Shown here in pieces: positions 1 through 9,136 of a DNA stretch of 64,000 nucleotides. The translations under genes were made by a program, and so were the position numbers. The notes beneath the pieces were generated by a model. It had not been told where the DNA came from and ran no database searches. It saw only the letters and a list, made by a program, of their open reading frames with translations. This DNA is from Mangrovimicrobium sp048323675 (GTDB taxonomy: Bacteria > Pseudomonadota > Gammaproteobacteria > Pseudomonadales > Halieaceae). Every line of letters begins with the position of its first letter. The stretch's first letter is position 1. The DNA is taken from NCBI RefSeq assembly GCF_048323675.1, contig NZ_JBLWFK010000002.1, forward strand, positions 992,001 through 1,056,000, in the 5' to 3' direction.

Positions 1-1
1 C

Positions 2-1213
2 GGCATCAGCGGACAGGCCGAAGGCCTGCCCCAACTGCCGGACAGCGAGTTCCAGAAACCGATGGAAATGACTGCCCTCGAGAAACAAGTAAAGGGTAAG
101 ATCGCGGAAAACTACGACGATCGGATCATGACCATTGGCCGGGTTGCCGTCCTCACCGAACCGAAGGAAGGGCGCGCCCCCTGTCATTATTGCGGCCCCT
201 GCGAGCGCGGCTGCTCCGTCGGCGCCTATTTCTCTACCCAGAGTTCCACCCTTCCCGCGGCGCGCAAGACCAACAACCTGACACTGAAGCCCGACAGCGT
301 GGTAGCGGGGATCGATTACGACCCGGGTACCCGGCGCGCAACCGGTGTGCGGGTCATCGACGCCAATACGAGGGAAAAGTCCACCTACACCGCGAAAATG
401 ATCTTCTTGTGTGGCGGTACCGTGGCGAGCACCCAGATCATGCTCAACTCCCGCTCGGAGGCATTCCCGAATGGCCTGGCCAACTCCAGCGGTGTTTTAG
501 GCCACTACCTGATGGACCACACCCTCGGTACGGCAGCCATGGGTTTCTTCCAGGGGCTGGAGGACAAGGTCACCTACGGCTGGCGTCCCAACGGTATCTA
601 CATACCCCGTTTCCGCAATGTCGGCGACCAGAATGAAGGTGTCGAGTTCCTGCGGGGCTACGGCTTCCAGGGTGGCTCGATGCGTTTTGGCTGGCAGGCG
701 CAGGCCGGCCAGGTACCTGGATTCGGCGCGGAGTTCAAGCATGCACTGCGCAAGCCCGGCCCCTGGATGATGTACCTCAGCGGGTTTGGCGAGTGTCTGC
801 CCTACCGCGACAACCGGATTACGCTGGACGGAAAAAAAACCGATCGCTTCGGTATTCCGCAAGTGCGCTTCGACTTCAAGTTCCGCGAGAACGAGGAGAA
901 GATGCGCGAGGACATCGCCGCCCAGGGCGAGGAGATGCTTAAAAAGGCCGGCGCGGTGTACACCATGAGTTTCATCAACAACTCCGTCGGAGGGGAAGCC
1001 ATCCACGAGATGGGTACCGCACGCATGGGCAACGACCCAAAGGAGTCGGTACTCAACCGCTGGAGCCAGTCACACGACGTACCCAACCTCTTCGTTACCG
1101 ACGGCTCGGGCATGACTTCATCCTCCTGTGTAAACCCCTCGCTGACCTATATGGCGCTCACCGCCCGCGCGGCGGATTACGCGGTCACGCAACTTGGGGA
1201 AGGCGCGATCTGA
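2..1213 (+). CDS. GMC-family sugar dehydrogenase, C-terminal part (5' end outside window)
   Basis: The reading frame is open from base 2, so the first part, including the FAD-binding GxGxxG, lies upstream of the window; 403 residues are visible. A Cys-rich stretch (CHYCGPCERGC, around bases 180-213) is typical of the bacterial GMC branch that includes glucoside 3-dehydrogenases and gluconate 2-dehydrogenase large subunits, and may hold an Fe-S cluster. The C-terminal GMC_oxred_C domain shows the catalytic pair as His in IHEMGTARMG and Asn in CVNPSLTYMAL. Family knowledge predicts FAD-dependent oxidation of a sugar hydroxyl, often at C3 of a glycoside, with electrons passed to a cytochrome. 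ThuA and LacI genes follow on the same strand. The exact substrate is inference. Confidence 0.85.
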   Translation, partial: GISGQAEGLPQLPDSEFQKPMEMTALEKQVKGKIAENYDDRIMTIGRVAVLTEPKEGRAPCHYCGPCERGCSVGAYFSTQSSTLPAARKTNNLTLKPDSVVAGIDYDPGTRRATGVRVIDANTREKSTYTAKMIFLCGGTVASTQIMLNSRSEAFPNGLANSSGVLGHYLMDHTLGTAAMGFFQGLEDKVTYGWRPNGIYIPRFRNVGDQNEGVEFLRGYGFQGGSMRFGWQAQAGQVPGFGAEFKHALRKPGPWMMYLSGFGECLPYRDNRITLDGKKTDRFGIPQVRFDFKFRENEEKMREDIAAQGEEMLKKAGAVYTMSFINNSVGGEAIHEMGTARMGNDPKESVLNRWSQSHDVPNLFVTDGSGMTSSSCVNPSLTYMALTARAADYAVTQLGEGAI

Positions 1214-1285
1214 TTCGGGATTCCCGCCAACCCAGCCTGAAAGAACATTGATGACTTCTTCGAGCAGCCAGATACAGGACGACAA

Positions 1286-2149
1286 ATGAAAAAGTGGCTA
1301 CTGAGAATTTTGATGATCGTGCTCGCCCTCGCGGTATTGGTGGCGGCCTACGCGTACTACCAGATGCGCTCTCGAGGGTTCTGGCGGCTGCCCTCCTACG
1401 AAACCGTGCCACCGGAAATCCCACCGCTGGAAGGTAAGCCGGCGGTACTGGTGTTTTCCAAGACCGGCTCGTTTATTCACAAGGAAGCGATTCCCGCGGC
1501 GGAGGCCATGTTCCGCAAACTCGCGAAGAAAAACGGCTGGGCCCTGTTCATCACCGAGAACGGCGCCGTTTACAATCCACAGGACCTGGCCAAATTCGAC
1601 GTGATCGTCTGGAATAACTCCACCGGGGACCTGCTCAATCAACAACAGCAGCAGGCTATGGTCGACTACCTGGAAAACGGCGGGGGCTGGGTTGGCATCC
1701 ATGGCGCGGGCGACACTTCGTCCAGCTGGAAGTGGCAGAATGACGTGTTGATCGGGGCGCATTTCATCGGCCACCCAATGGATCCGCAATTCCAGGAGGC
1801 GCGGGTGGTGATCGAAGCGCAAGACGATCCGGTGATGAACCACCTCGGCAGCGAATGGTACCGCACCGACGAGTGGTACTCCTACGACGAGACCCCGCGC
1901 AAGCACGGTAAAACCATTCTCGCGACACTGGACGAGTCCACCTACTCCCCACTGTTCTTCGGCAAGGATGTCAGGATGGGCAAGGACCACCCCATCGTCT
2001 GGAAACAATGCATCGGCAGCGGACGCGCGCTGTATTCCGCCATGGGCCATACGGCGGAAAGCTACTCTGAACCGGGGCACGTCGAGATGCTCGAACAGGC
2101 CGTCCTGTGGGCTGCCGACCGGCAGAACGGAGGCTGCCCGGAACACTGA
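1286..2149 (+). CDS. ThuA-domain protein, membrane-anchored
   Basis: The protein has 287 residues. An N-terminal hydrophobic helix (about residues 4-25, after MKKW) would anchor it in the inner membrane with the domain outside. The rest is a ThuA-like, glutamine-amidotransferase-like fold, with the pattern ITENGAVY, DVIVWNNSTGD, GGGWVGIHGAGD and GAHFIGHPMDPQF. ThuA proteins act in trehalose or 3-keto-glycoside use beside a sugar dehydrogenase, which fits the GMC gene just upstream (gap 72 bp). It is clearly paralogous to the ThuA protein at 6799-7980: both share TENGAV, WNN-SGD, GIHG and IGH blocks. The biochemical reaction of this family is not firmly fixed. Confidence 0.85.
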   Translation: MKKWLLRILMIVLALAVLVAAYAYYQMRSRGFWRLPSYETVPPEIPPLEGKPAVLVFSKTGSFIHKEAIPAAEAMFRKLAKKNGWALFITENGAVYNPQDLAKFDVIVWNNSTGDLLNQQQQQAMVDYLENGGGWVGIHGAGDTSSSWKWQNDVLIGAHFIGHPMDPQFQEARVVIEAQDDPVMNHLGSEWYRTDEWYSYDETPRKHGKTILATLDESTYSPLFFGKDVRMGKDHPIVWKQCIGSGRALYSAMGHTAESYSEPGHVEMLEQAVLWAADRQNGGCPEH

Positions 2150-2232
2150 CACCACTAACCCGAGGCCAGGCGACTGCAAGACCCCCGCGGCGTTCTGCAA
2201 TATAATCCGCTGCTTGCCAACAGGAATACACC

Positions 2233-3243
2233 ATGGTCTCTATCAAGGAAGTCGCCGAAATCGCCGGGGTTTCGGTCGCAACGGTCTCGAGGACGCTTTC
2301 CAGACCTGAAAAAGTCGCAGAATCCACCCGGGAAAAAGTGATGGCCGCAGTGGAACGCTGCGGCTATGTCACCAACGTGATGGCGAGCAATTTCCGCCGA
2401 CGCAAGAGCCAGACGATCGTCGTGCTGGTGCCGGATATAGCGAACCTGTTCTATTCCAGTATCGTCCAGGAGATCGAGTTCGTGGCCCGCAAGCACGGGT
2501 ACCAGATTCTCCTCGGGGAAACCCAGCAGGACCCGGAGATCGAGAGCGCCTACAGCGCTCTCGTGTCGCAACGGATGGCCGATGGGATCATTAGCCTCGG
2601 AATGAATATTCCATTCAGGGTTGATCCACGCCGCAAGTCCGCCGACCAGAAATGGCCACCGCTGGTCATGGTCGGTGAATATACCGGGAAAATCCCCCTG
2701 CCGAAGGTAGGGATCGACAATGTCCAGGCAGCCGCCGATGCGACCCGGCATCTCATCGACCTCGGTCACAGCCACATTGCATTTCTCGGCGGGCCAAAAG
2801 ACTTCAGTCTGTGCAAGGAACGCCTGAAGGGTTTTCGACGTGAAATGCGCAGGGCCGGGCTGAGCGCGCCCTCCAGCCATATCCAGTACGGCGAGTTCAA
2901 GCTGGCGTCAGGCTACAGCGAGGCGAAAAGCGTGCTCCAGTGCAGCCCTCGGCCCACGGCACTTTTTTGCGCCAATGACGAGATCGCCATGGGCGCGATG
3001 AAGGCCCTGAGGGAAGCCGGACTGCGTGTGCCACGGGATATCTCGATCATCGGTTTTGATGACCTGGATATCGCCGGTTACTGCGCTACCCCACTCACCA
3101 CCATCCTGCAGCCCCGACGGAAAATGGGCGGCAGTGCCATGGAACTGATGCTTGGACTGCTGGGCGGAGACACATCGGTCAACACGTCCATTACCCTGCC
3201 ACACCAGCTAATCATCCGCGAGTCGACCGCTGCACCCAGGTAA
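2233..3243 (+). CDS. LacI-family transcriptional regulator
   Basis: The protein has 336 residues. The N-terminal HTH reads VSIKEVAEIAGVSVATVSR, followed by the hinge helix region (about residues 45-60), then a periplasmic-binding-protein-like effector domain to the C-terminus (GFDDLDIAGYCATPLTTI near the end is typical). It sits between the ThuA and esterase genes. Two identical LacI-type palindromes (3310-3323 and 10405-10418) flank the sugar locus and are the obvious candidate operators. The likely effector is the sugar or a degradation product, which would relieve repression of the esterase and of the minus-strand operon. No operator is obvious immediately before its own start. Confidence 0.93.
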   Translation: MVSIKEVAEIAGVSVATVSRTLSRPEKVAESTREKVMAAVERCGYVTNVMASNFRRRKSQTIVVLVPDIANLFYSSIVQEIEFVARKHGYQILLGETQQDPEIESAYSALVSQRMADGIISLGMNIPFRVDPRRKSADQKWPPLVMVGEYTGKIPLPKVGIDNVQAAADATRHLIDLGHSHIAFLGGPKDFSLCKERLKGFRREMRRAGLSAPSSHIQYGEFKLASGYSEAKSVLQCSPRPTALFCANDEIAMGAMKALREAGLRVPRDISIIGFDDLDIAGYCATPLTTILQPRRKMGGSAMELMLGLLGGDTSVNTSITLPHQLIIRESTAAPR

Positions 3244-3309
3244 CTCCCGGCCCTGACATCCGTGCAGTGCGACACTCGCTTGCAGCAACCCCGAGCCGTT
3301 GCTAATCTT

Positions 3310-3323
3310 TGCAATCGTTTACA
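3310..3323. promoter_or_regulatory. LacI-type operator (site 1)
   Basis: TGCAATCGTTTACA is a near-palindrome with the central CG typical of LacI-family operators (TGyAAwCGwTTrCA). The identical 14 bp plus three further bases recur at 10405. It lies 24 bp before the esterase start codon, where a bound repressor would block transcription. Confidence 0.75.
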
Positions 3324-3347
3324 TACACAACTAAAAAGATAAATGAT

Positions 3348-4529
3348 ATGTCTCCAGTAAATGAGTCACCCGCGCTGGGCGTGGGCGCGTTCCGCCGCGT
3401 ATTGCAGTGGTCCCGACTAGCGTTTGCAGGCTGCCTCCTCACCTCGACACTGGCAGTGCAGGCCCAGCCCGCGACTTGTCCCGATGCGGTTCCAGATCCC
3501 CTGCCCCATGCGGAAGCCGCTATACCGCTGACAGAGAGTACCGGGCCAGCCAGCGAACTCTGGGAATGCATGGGAAGCAACCTCGTCGCCCGCAATGTCA
3601 CGAATCCCACACTGACACCGGTTCTGCCCACACGCGGCGAAGAAACAGGAACAGCTGTCATTGTCGCGCCCGGCGGTGGCTTCGAGATGCTCTCCATGAC
3701 CGAGGAGGGTTTTGCTGTTGCCGAGTGGCTCGCCAGCCGCGGGATCGCGGCCTTCGTACTCAAGTACAGGCTGAACCAGACCCCGGTAGCAGTCGAGGAG
3801 TGGCGCCGCTCCAGCGCCGAGAAGATGAAGGAGCTTGGTGAGGGGAAAGGCGATGCTCCACGCATACCCACACCGGTACAAGCCGTCGCCGACCTCGAGG
3901 CCGCGATTAGACTTGTACGGACACAGGCCGACACCTGGCACGTGGATCCCGCCCGCGTCGGCATACTCGGGTTCTCTGCCGGAGCGATGCTGGCCATCGA
4001 CGCAGGCGACCAGGAGGACGCCGGTATACGACCGGACTTTATCGCCCCGATCTACCCACCGCTGTGGAGCCGTGACATCCCCGAATACGCGCCACCCACT
4101 TTTTTGGCCATCACCCTCGACGACAGGCTGTTCACTTCAGGTGGCAGGCCGCTGGATTACCTCAACGACCTGCAGGCCGCCGATCGGCCATTTGAGGCAC
4201 ACCTCTACCAGAGTGGCGGCCACGGGTTTGGCATGGAGGGCAACGGCGCCGCCTCGGCGCTCTGGGCAGACGAGTTCTACGCCTGGATGGAGGACCGCTC
4301 CCTGCTGGTTGCGGGTTCGGGATTCAATGTGAGCGCTACCCCAATCTCCGAGTTACTCGAAGACTCCCGCGCCCGGGCTGTCATGGATAAATTCCTACCC
4401 GGCTTCACGGAGAACCCGCAGACCCGCATGGCCGGTTCGATCAGCCTGCAAAAATTGCAGACTTACGCGCCCAATATGATCAATGAATCGAGCTTGCGGG
4501 ATATCCAGGCAGAACTGGAAAAGCTGTAG
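3348..4529 (+). CDS. Secreted alpha/beta-hydrolase (acetyl-esterase-like) with C-terminal helical domain
   Basis: ATG at 3348 is chosen because an upstream in-frame TTG overlaps the operator. The protein has 393 residues. A hydrophobic segment (about residues 18-36, ending AVQA-QP) looks like a signal peptide. The hydrolase domain shows the oxyanion-hole motif APGGGF, the nucleophile elbow GFSAGA (Ser210) and the catalytic His in GGHGFG. It resembles acetyl-xylan or carbohydrate esterases of the BD-FAE/Axe type. The last 65 residues (TPISELLEDSRARAVMDKFL onwards) form a separate small helical module that is also seen at the N-terminus of the ThuA protein at 6799-7980. It probably deacylates the sugar substrate outside the cytoplasm. 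It converges with the MFS gene. Confidence 0.85.
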   Translation: MSPVNESPALGVGAFRRVLQWSRLAFAGCLLTSTLAVQAQPATCPDAVPDPLPHAEAAIPLTESTGPASELWECMGSNLVARNVTNPTLTPVLPTRGEETGTAVIVAPGGGFEMLSMTEEGFAVAEWLASRGIAAFVLKYRLNQTPVAVEEWRRSSAEKMKELGEGKGDAPRIPTPVQAVADLEAAIRLVRTQADTWHVDPARVGILGFSAGAMLAIDAGDQEDAGIRPDFIAPIYPPLWSRDIPEYAPPTFLAITLDDRLFTSGGRPLDYLNDLQAADRPFEAHLYQSGGHGFGMEGNGAASALWADEFYAWMEDRSLLVAGSGFNVSATPISELLEDSRARAVMDKFLPGFTENPQTRMAGSISLQKLQTYAPNMINESSLRDIQAELEKL

Positions 4530-4553
4530 ATAGCTGATACGCGACCGTTCCCG

Positions 4554-5891
4554 TTACACATCTGTCGGGTGCACCGGCGCACCCGGCTCCCCGACCAGTT
4601 CCGGCCGGTATCCGCCCTTGCGGCGGTCGAACAGCCAGATCAGCCCGAATACCGGCAACAGCAACAGCGGCACAAATGCGACTGCCTGGAAGGATTCTAT
4701 CGAGGCGTAACGAACCACCTCCTGCATCGCTTCTGGCGATAACGAGGCAAGATTGGCCGCACCGCCAGCGGCTTCCGCCCTGGCGTTATCAAAGATCGCC
4801 CCCATCTGCGGCAGGACAAACTGGATGGACATACCACCGGCGAAACCCATCAGCCCCATTGCCATGGCACCACCGCGGGGAAACCGTTCGGAGACGTTTG
4901 CCAGCATGGTGGGCCACATATAACACACGCCGATGCCCCACACGGTAGCCGCGGCAAATGCCAGCAGCGGGGAATCAGCGAGGCTGAGCAGGTACAGGCC
5001 CGCGCCGGCCGCCAGGCAGGAGACGAACATCAGCCCGATGGGGGAAATACGCGCCGCGATGGGGCCAGCGAAATGCCGCATCACGAACATGAGCGCGCTG
5101 ACATAGACCAGCAGCAGGATGCCCTGCATGCCGACGATATTGGAAAGCGCGATGTTCACCCACTGGCCGGGCGCCAGCTCCGCCGCGGCGGTGAGGAACA
5201 TGCAGGCCCAGAACACCCAGAACATGGGCCGCTTCAGCAACTCGCTGATCATCCCGCCATAACTCACACCCGCGGCAACACGCTCGGTTACCGGGAAAGC
5301 GGACCTGGCCACCATCCACGCAAGAACCAGCGACGGCAGCAGCAGCACGAACATATTCAACTTCCAGGAGAGCCCGACTGCCGAGATGCTTACCCCCAGC
5401 AAGCCGCCGACAACGATACCCGCGGGCCACCAGGCGTGCAGGATATTCAGGCGGTGGGTTTTTTCCTCGGGATAGAGCGAGGCGACCATGGGGTTGGATG
5501 CCGCTTCCACCGCACCCCAGCCCAGGCCGGTGAGCAACAGGCTCACCAGTACCACGTGAGGCACCGTATCGGTAACAGGCATGAATGCGGCGGCCAGCAG
5601 GCCCAGCGATCCCAGCACGTAGCCCAGCGCCGACAGCAACAGCATCCGCTTCATACCCACGAGATCCACCAGGGCGCTGCCAAACAACAGCGTCAGGGCA
5701 AATCCCGTAAAAGTGGCCCCGAGCGCTTCGCCGACCATGGCTGCGGAATTGGCAAGGTCGAGTTTGTCGTAGATCTCGTGCTGCAGGTCCGGTGCAATGT
5801 TCGCGCGCACCGCGAAGCCGAGACCAATCATGAAAATGGAGAGATTACCGATGTGATAGAGACGACGGCGGTCGATGTTATCAGCAGGCAT
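4554..5891 (-). CDS. MFS transporter (sugar type)
   Basis: The protein has 445 residues with about 12 hydrophobic segments, a standard major facilitator length. The loop after TM2 carries GSALVDLVGMKRMLL, corresponding to the family GxxxD(R/K)xGR(K/R) motif. It is the last gene of the minus-strand run that begins with the Gfo/Idh gene at 10294, and it lies 36 bp after the isomerase gene. The context suggests import of the sugar or keto-sugar handled by the neighbouring enzymes. The specific substrate cannot be read from sequence. Confidence 0.88.
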   Translation of the reverse strand: MPADNIDRRRLYHIGNLSIFMIGLGFAVRANIAPDLQHEIYDKLDLANSAAMVGEALGATFTGFALTLLFGSALVDLVGMKRMLLLSALGYVLGSLGLLAAAFMPVTDTVPHVVLVSLLLTGLGWGAVEAASNPMVASLYPEEKTHRLNILHAWWPAGIVVGGLLGVSISAVGLSWKLNMFVLLLPSLVLAWMVARSAFPVTERVAAGVSYGGMISELLKRPMFWVFWACMFLTAAAELAPGQWVNIALSNIVGMQGILLLVYVSALMFVMRHFAGPIAARISPIGLMFVSCLAAGAGLYLLSLADSPLLAFAAATVWGIGVCYMWPTMLANVSERFPRGGAMAMGLMGFAGGMSIQFVLPQMGAIFDNARAEAAGGAANLASLSPEAMQEVVRYASIESFQAVAFVPLLLLPVFGLIWLFDRRKGGYRPELVGEPGAPVHPTDV

Positions 5892-5927
5892 GGTATGGAC
5901 TCCGGTATTATCGTTATGCGATCCAGC

Positions 5928-6797
5928 TCAATTCAATAAGGCTTTCAGGAACCTGCAACCGTCGCTTGCCAGCGCGTCCTGGCTTTCGGCCAGTGGCCGC
6001 CAGATCGCCGCCGCATCGGCGATTTCCTCGCAGGCCGGGGTGAAAGACTCGATAATGCAATCCCCGCGATACCCGATATCGCGCAGTCCGCGCGCTACCG
6101 CATCCCAATGTACCTGTCCCTTTCCGGGCGTACCGCGATCGCTCTCGCTGCTGTCGACATAGACCAGGTCCTCGCCGGCCAGCACTATCGCTTCGTATAC
6201 GTCCTTTTCCTCGATGTGCATGTGGAATGTATCCAGGTGAATGCGCACCGAGTCCAGGCCGACATCGCGGATCAACCGCTTCGCCTGCTCCGCCGTATTC
6301 ACCAGGTCGGTCTCGAAGCGGTTGAGCGGCTCGATCGCCATGGTGACGCCATGGTCCGCTGCCATCCTGCCCGCCTCTGCCAGCCCTGCCACGGCCAACG
6401 CCCATTCCCGCTCGCGCTGAGCCTGGGGAATTTTCCGGCGTTTCCCCACCGCTGAATACGCGGGGCCCACCAGTGTGGTCACCCCCAGCTGCTCGCAGAT
6501 CTGCAGGGTTTTGCGTATGTAATCCAGGCTCTCCTTGCGGTATACAGGATTTTCGTGGGTCAGGTCCCGCGTTGGCCCATAGGCCCCGGATACATACAGG
6601 CGCATCGGGTGCTCCTCGATCGCGCGACGCATCGCATCCACATCAATCAGTGCGGGATTCTCCACGGGCATGGTGAAGGCGTCGAAACCCATCGCGGCGG
6701 CACGACCCACCAGATGCACAGACTGTGCGTCGAAGGGTGAGGTCCAGACCCAGGCATTGACCCCCACGCCAATTGCCCGACCAGCGTCGTTCACCAT
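5928..6797 (-). CDS. Sugar-phosphate isomerase/epimerase-like TIM barrel (tagatose-3-epimerase type)
   Basis: The protein has 289 residues. ATG at 6797 follows the TGA of the upstream ThuA gene after one base, so the two are probably translationally coupled. It resembles D-tagatose/D-allulose 3-epimerases. Metal-site blocks are AIEPLNRFETDLVNT (Glu), IHLDTFHMHIEE (Asp) and CIIESF (Glu). The block that normally reads HxxExxRGxPG is DSSESDRGTPG, so the usual His ligand is replaced by Asp. In this locus such enzymes probably act on a 3-keto sugar by isomerisation, epimerisation or elimination. The reaction is inference. Confidence 0.85.
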   Translation of the reverse strand: MVNDAGRAIGVGVNAWVWTSPFDAQSVHLVGRAAAMGFDAFTMPVENPALIDVDAMRRAIEEHPMRLYVSGAYGPTRDLTHENPVYRKESLDYIRKTLQICEQLGVTTLVGPAYSAVGKRRKIPQAQREREWALAVAGLAEAGRMAADHGVTMAIEPLNRFETDLVNTAEQAKRLIRDVGLDSVRIHLDTFHMHIEEKDVYEAIVLAGEDLVYVDSSESDRGTPGKGQVHWDAVARGLRDIGYRGDCIIESFTPACEEIADAAAIWRPLAESQDALASDGCRFLKALLN

Positions 6798-6798
6798 G

Positions 6799-7980
6799 TC
6801 ACTCCTTCTCCTCTGAGCCCGACTGTGCTCCCGCACTCGCGGCCACCACGGGGCAATCGCCCCGCTCGCCCGAGGCCCACAGAATCGCCTGGTATAGCAT
6901 CTCTTTGTAATGCGGGTCGGCGTAGGTTTCCGGCCGGTGGCCAATCGCCGAGTAGAACGACCTGCCCTTACCCGGGCAGTGTGCCCATGCAATGGGGTGA
7001 TCCCCCATGCGCAGATCCCTGCCGTGGAAGTCTCCCGGTGCGTAAGTCGATTCGTCGAGCGTGGCGATAATCGTCGCGCCTGTTTCCCTGGGGTTGGGCG
7101 CGAAGGAATACCACTCATCGTTCATGGTGAAACCGGCGGGCATACCGTCGCCGATACCGGTGGCATTTTTATGGATGTTGACCACAGCATCCTGGAAATG
7201 CGGATCCCGCGTATGGCCGATGAACCGGGCACCAATCAGTTCATCCGCATACCAGTCCCACAGGTAGTTCGGGTCGCCACCGGAACCGTGAATACCCAGG
7301 TAGCCGCCACCATTGATAATGTAATCGATGAATGCCTGCCGTTGGCCCAGGGTGAGCACGTCGCCGGAGATATTGTTCCAGACCACCAGGTCGAACTGCT
7401 TCAGCAAATCCGGTGTCATGACGGCCCCGTTCTCCGTCTGTACCAGCGCCCAGCCGTGTTCGTCGGCCATCGACTTGAGCACGGCAGACGCGGCTTCCAC
7501 AGACGGCCCGTCGCGATAGCCGGTGATCTTTTCGAACAGGAGAATCGCGGGTTTACCCTGCGGAACCTGCAAATCGGGCGGGACTGAATCATAGCGCGCG
7601 CAGCGCGCGACACGGTCCGCTTCGGTTACCGGCAGTTGTGCGAGCTCCCTGTCGATAGTGGGCAATACATCATGGGACAGGCCAGCGAGCCCTGCCAGGC
7701 CCCTGAGATCGATGATTGCGCTGAACGACGGCGGCTTGCTACTGATGAAATCCCCGGGTGTTTTATCCAGGGCACCGTTCATGTGGCGATTGACGATAGC
7801 CACCGCCTGGGGATTCAGGAGAATATCCATCACAGGTGTTTCGATGGAGTATGGCTGGTCGCGGAGCGGGCAGTCGGTCATTGTCGGTGAATCCGCCATC
7901 ACCGCGCCTGGAAACGTGGCAAGGCTGAGCGATACGAGGAAAGGTGCCATGGATGTTGCTGCGATTTTTTTATAGTCCAT
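6799..7980 (-). CDS. Secreted ThuA-domain protein with N-terminal accessory helical domain
   Basis: The protein has 393 residues. A signal peptide is visible (about residues 1-29, ending GAVMA-DS). Residues about 46-115 (ETPVMDILLNPQAVAIVNRHM onwards) match the small module at the C-terminus of the esterase at 3348-4529. The ThuA domain then runs from about residue 135 to the end, with TENGAVMTPD, DLVVWNNISGDVL, GGGYLGIHGSGG and GARFIGHTRDPHF. It is a paralogue of the ThuA protein at 1286-2149. It lies in the minus-strand sugar operon and overlaps translation with the downstream isomerase. A periplasmic role in glycoside processing is likely. Confidence 0.85.
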   Translation of the reverse strand: MDYKKIAATSMAPFLVSLSLATFPGAVMADSPTMTDCPLRDQPYSIETPVMDILLNPQAVAIVNRHMNGALDKTPGDFISSKPPSFSAIIDLRGLAGLAGLSHDVLPTIDRELAQLPVTEADRVARCARYDSVPPDLQVPQGKPAILLFEKITGYRDGPSVEAASAVLKSMADEHGWALVQTENGAVMTPDLLKQFDLVVWNNISGDVLTLGQRQAFIDYIINGGGYLGIHGSGGDPNYLWDWYADELIGARFIGHTRDPHFQDAVVNIHKNATGIGDGMPAGFTMNDEWYSFAPNPRETGATIIATLDESTYAPGDFHGRDLRMGDHPIAWAHCPGKGRSFYSAIGHRPETYADPHYKEMLYQAILWASGERGDCPVVAASAGAQSGSEEKE

Positions 7981-8055
7981 ATCTCTACCTGCTTCAGGAA
8001 AGTGGTAATTGGATTCGAGTGGGTAGTCATGGCCATCACATCACGCTTTCGATCA

Positions 8056-9117
8056 CTACCCTGCGTCGAGGCCAAGAATACGGCGATTGGCCGCCTCGTC
8101 CGGTCCAGCCCCTGCAAAATCGTCAAAGGCCTTGTCGGTCTTGCGAATCATGTGGCGATTAATAAATTCCACGCCCTCGCTTGCGCCATCCTCGGGATGT
8201 TTCAGGCAGCACTCCCACTCCAGGACTGCCCACCCGTCATAGTCGTACCTGGCGAACTGGCTGAAGACCGCCCGGAAGTCGACCTGACCGTCGCCCAGGG
8301 ACCGGAATCGACCCGGCCTGTCCTGCCAGTCCTGGTAACCGCCGTAGACACCGCTACGACCGCTGGTGTTGAACTCGGCATCCTTCACGTGAAACATCTT
8401 TATGCGCTCGTGGTAGAAATCAATGAACTGGACGTAGTCCAGCTGCTGGAGCACGAAATGGCTGGGATCGTAGAGAATGCTGCAGCGTGGATGCCCGCCT
8501 GTTGCGTCGAGAAACCGCTCGAAGGTCACGCCATCGTGCAGGTCTTCGCCGGGATGGATCTCGTAGCACAGGTCGACGCCTGCGTCGTCAAAGGCATCCA
8601 GGATCGGTATCCAGCGCTTAGCCAGTTCCGCGAAGCCGGCCTCGACCAGGCCAGGGGGACGCTGGGGCCATGGATACGCCATGTGCCAGAGCAGGGCGCC
8701 GGAGAAAGTGGCGTGTGCCTTGAGGCCGAGATTCTCACTGGCCCTGGCTGCCAGCATGAGCTGCTCGACCGCCCACTGTTGCCGACCCTGTGGATTGCGC
8801 CGCAGCCCGGCAGGCGCGAAAGCGTCGAACAGGTCATCGTACGCGGGGTGTGCCGCGACCAGTTGCCCCTGCAAGTGGGTCGAGAGTTCGGTGATTTCCA
8901 CGCCATTGCCGGCACATATGCCCTTGAGTTCATCGCAGTAATCGCGGCTTTGCGCGGCCGTCTCCAGGTCTATGAGACCGGATTCCCAAGTAGGAACCTG
9001 GACACCCCTGTAGCCGAGATCACCGGCCCAGCGGCTGATGTTGTCCAGCGTGTCAAAGGGAGCTTCCGCGCCAGCGAACTGGGCAAGGAATATCGCCGGC
9101 CCTTTCATCTGCGCCAT
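8056..9117 (-). CDS. Sugar-phosphate isomerase/epimerase family TIM-barrel protein
   Basis: The protein has 353 residues of the AP-endonuclease-2/xylose-isomerase-like fold. The expected metal-binding set is present: Glu in DLCYEIHPGEDLHDG, Asp and His in LYDPSHFVLQQLDY, His in KMFHVKDAEFN and Glu in AVLEWECC. Proteins of this subtype commonly sit next to Gfo/Idh and ThuA genes in sugar clusters. It lies 19 bp downstream of the Gfo/Idh gene in the same operon. It probably converts a keto- or aldo-sugar intermediate; the exact reaction (isomerase, epimerase or lyase) is not determined. Confidence 0.87.
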   Translation of the reverse strand: MAQMKGPAIFLAQFAGAEAPFDTLDNISRWAGDLGYRGVQVPTWESGLIDLETAAQSRDYCDELKGICAGNGVEITELSTHLQGQLVAAHPAYDDLFDAFAPAGLRRNPQGRQQWAVEQLMLAARASENLGLKAHATFSGALLWHMAYPWPQRPPGLVEAGFAELAKRWIPILDAFDDAGVDLCYEIHPGEDLHDGVTFERFLDATGGHPRCSILYDPSHFVLQQLDYVQFIDFYHERIKMFHVKDAEFNTSGRSGVYGGYQDWQDRPGRFRSLGDGQVDFRAVFSQFARYDYDGWAVLEWECCLKHPEDGASEGVEFINRHMIRKTDKAFDDFAGAGPDEAANRRILGLDAG

Positions 9118-9136
9118 AAATTGCGCTCCTGCGGTA

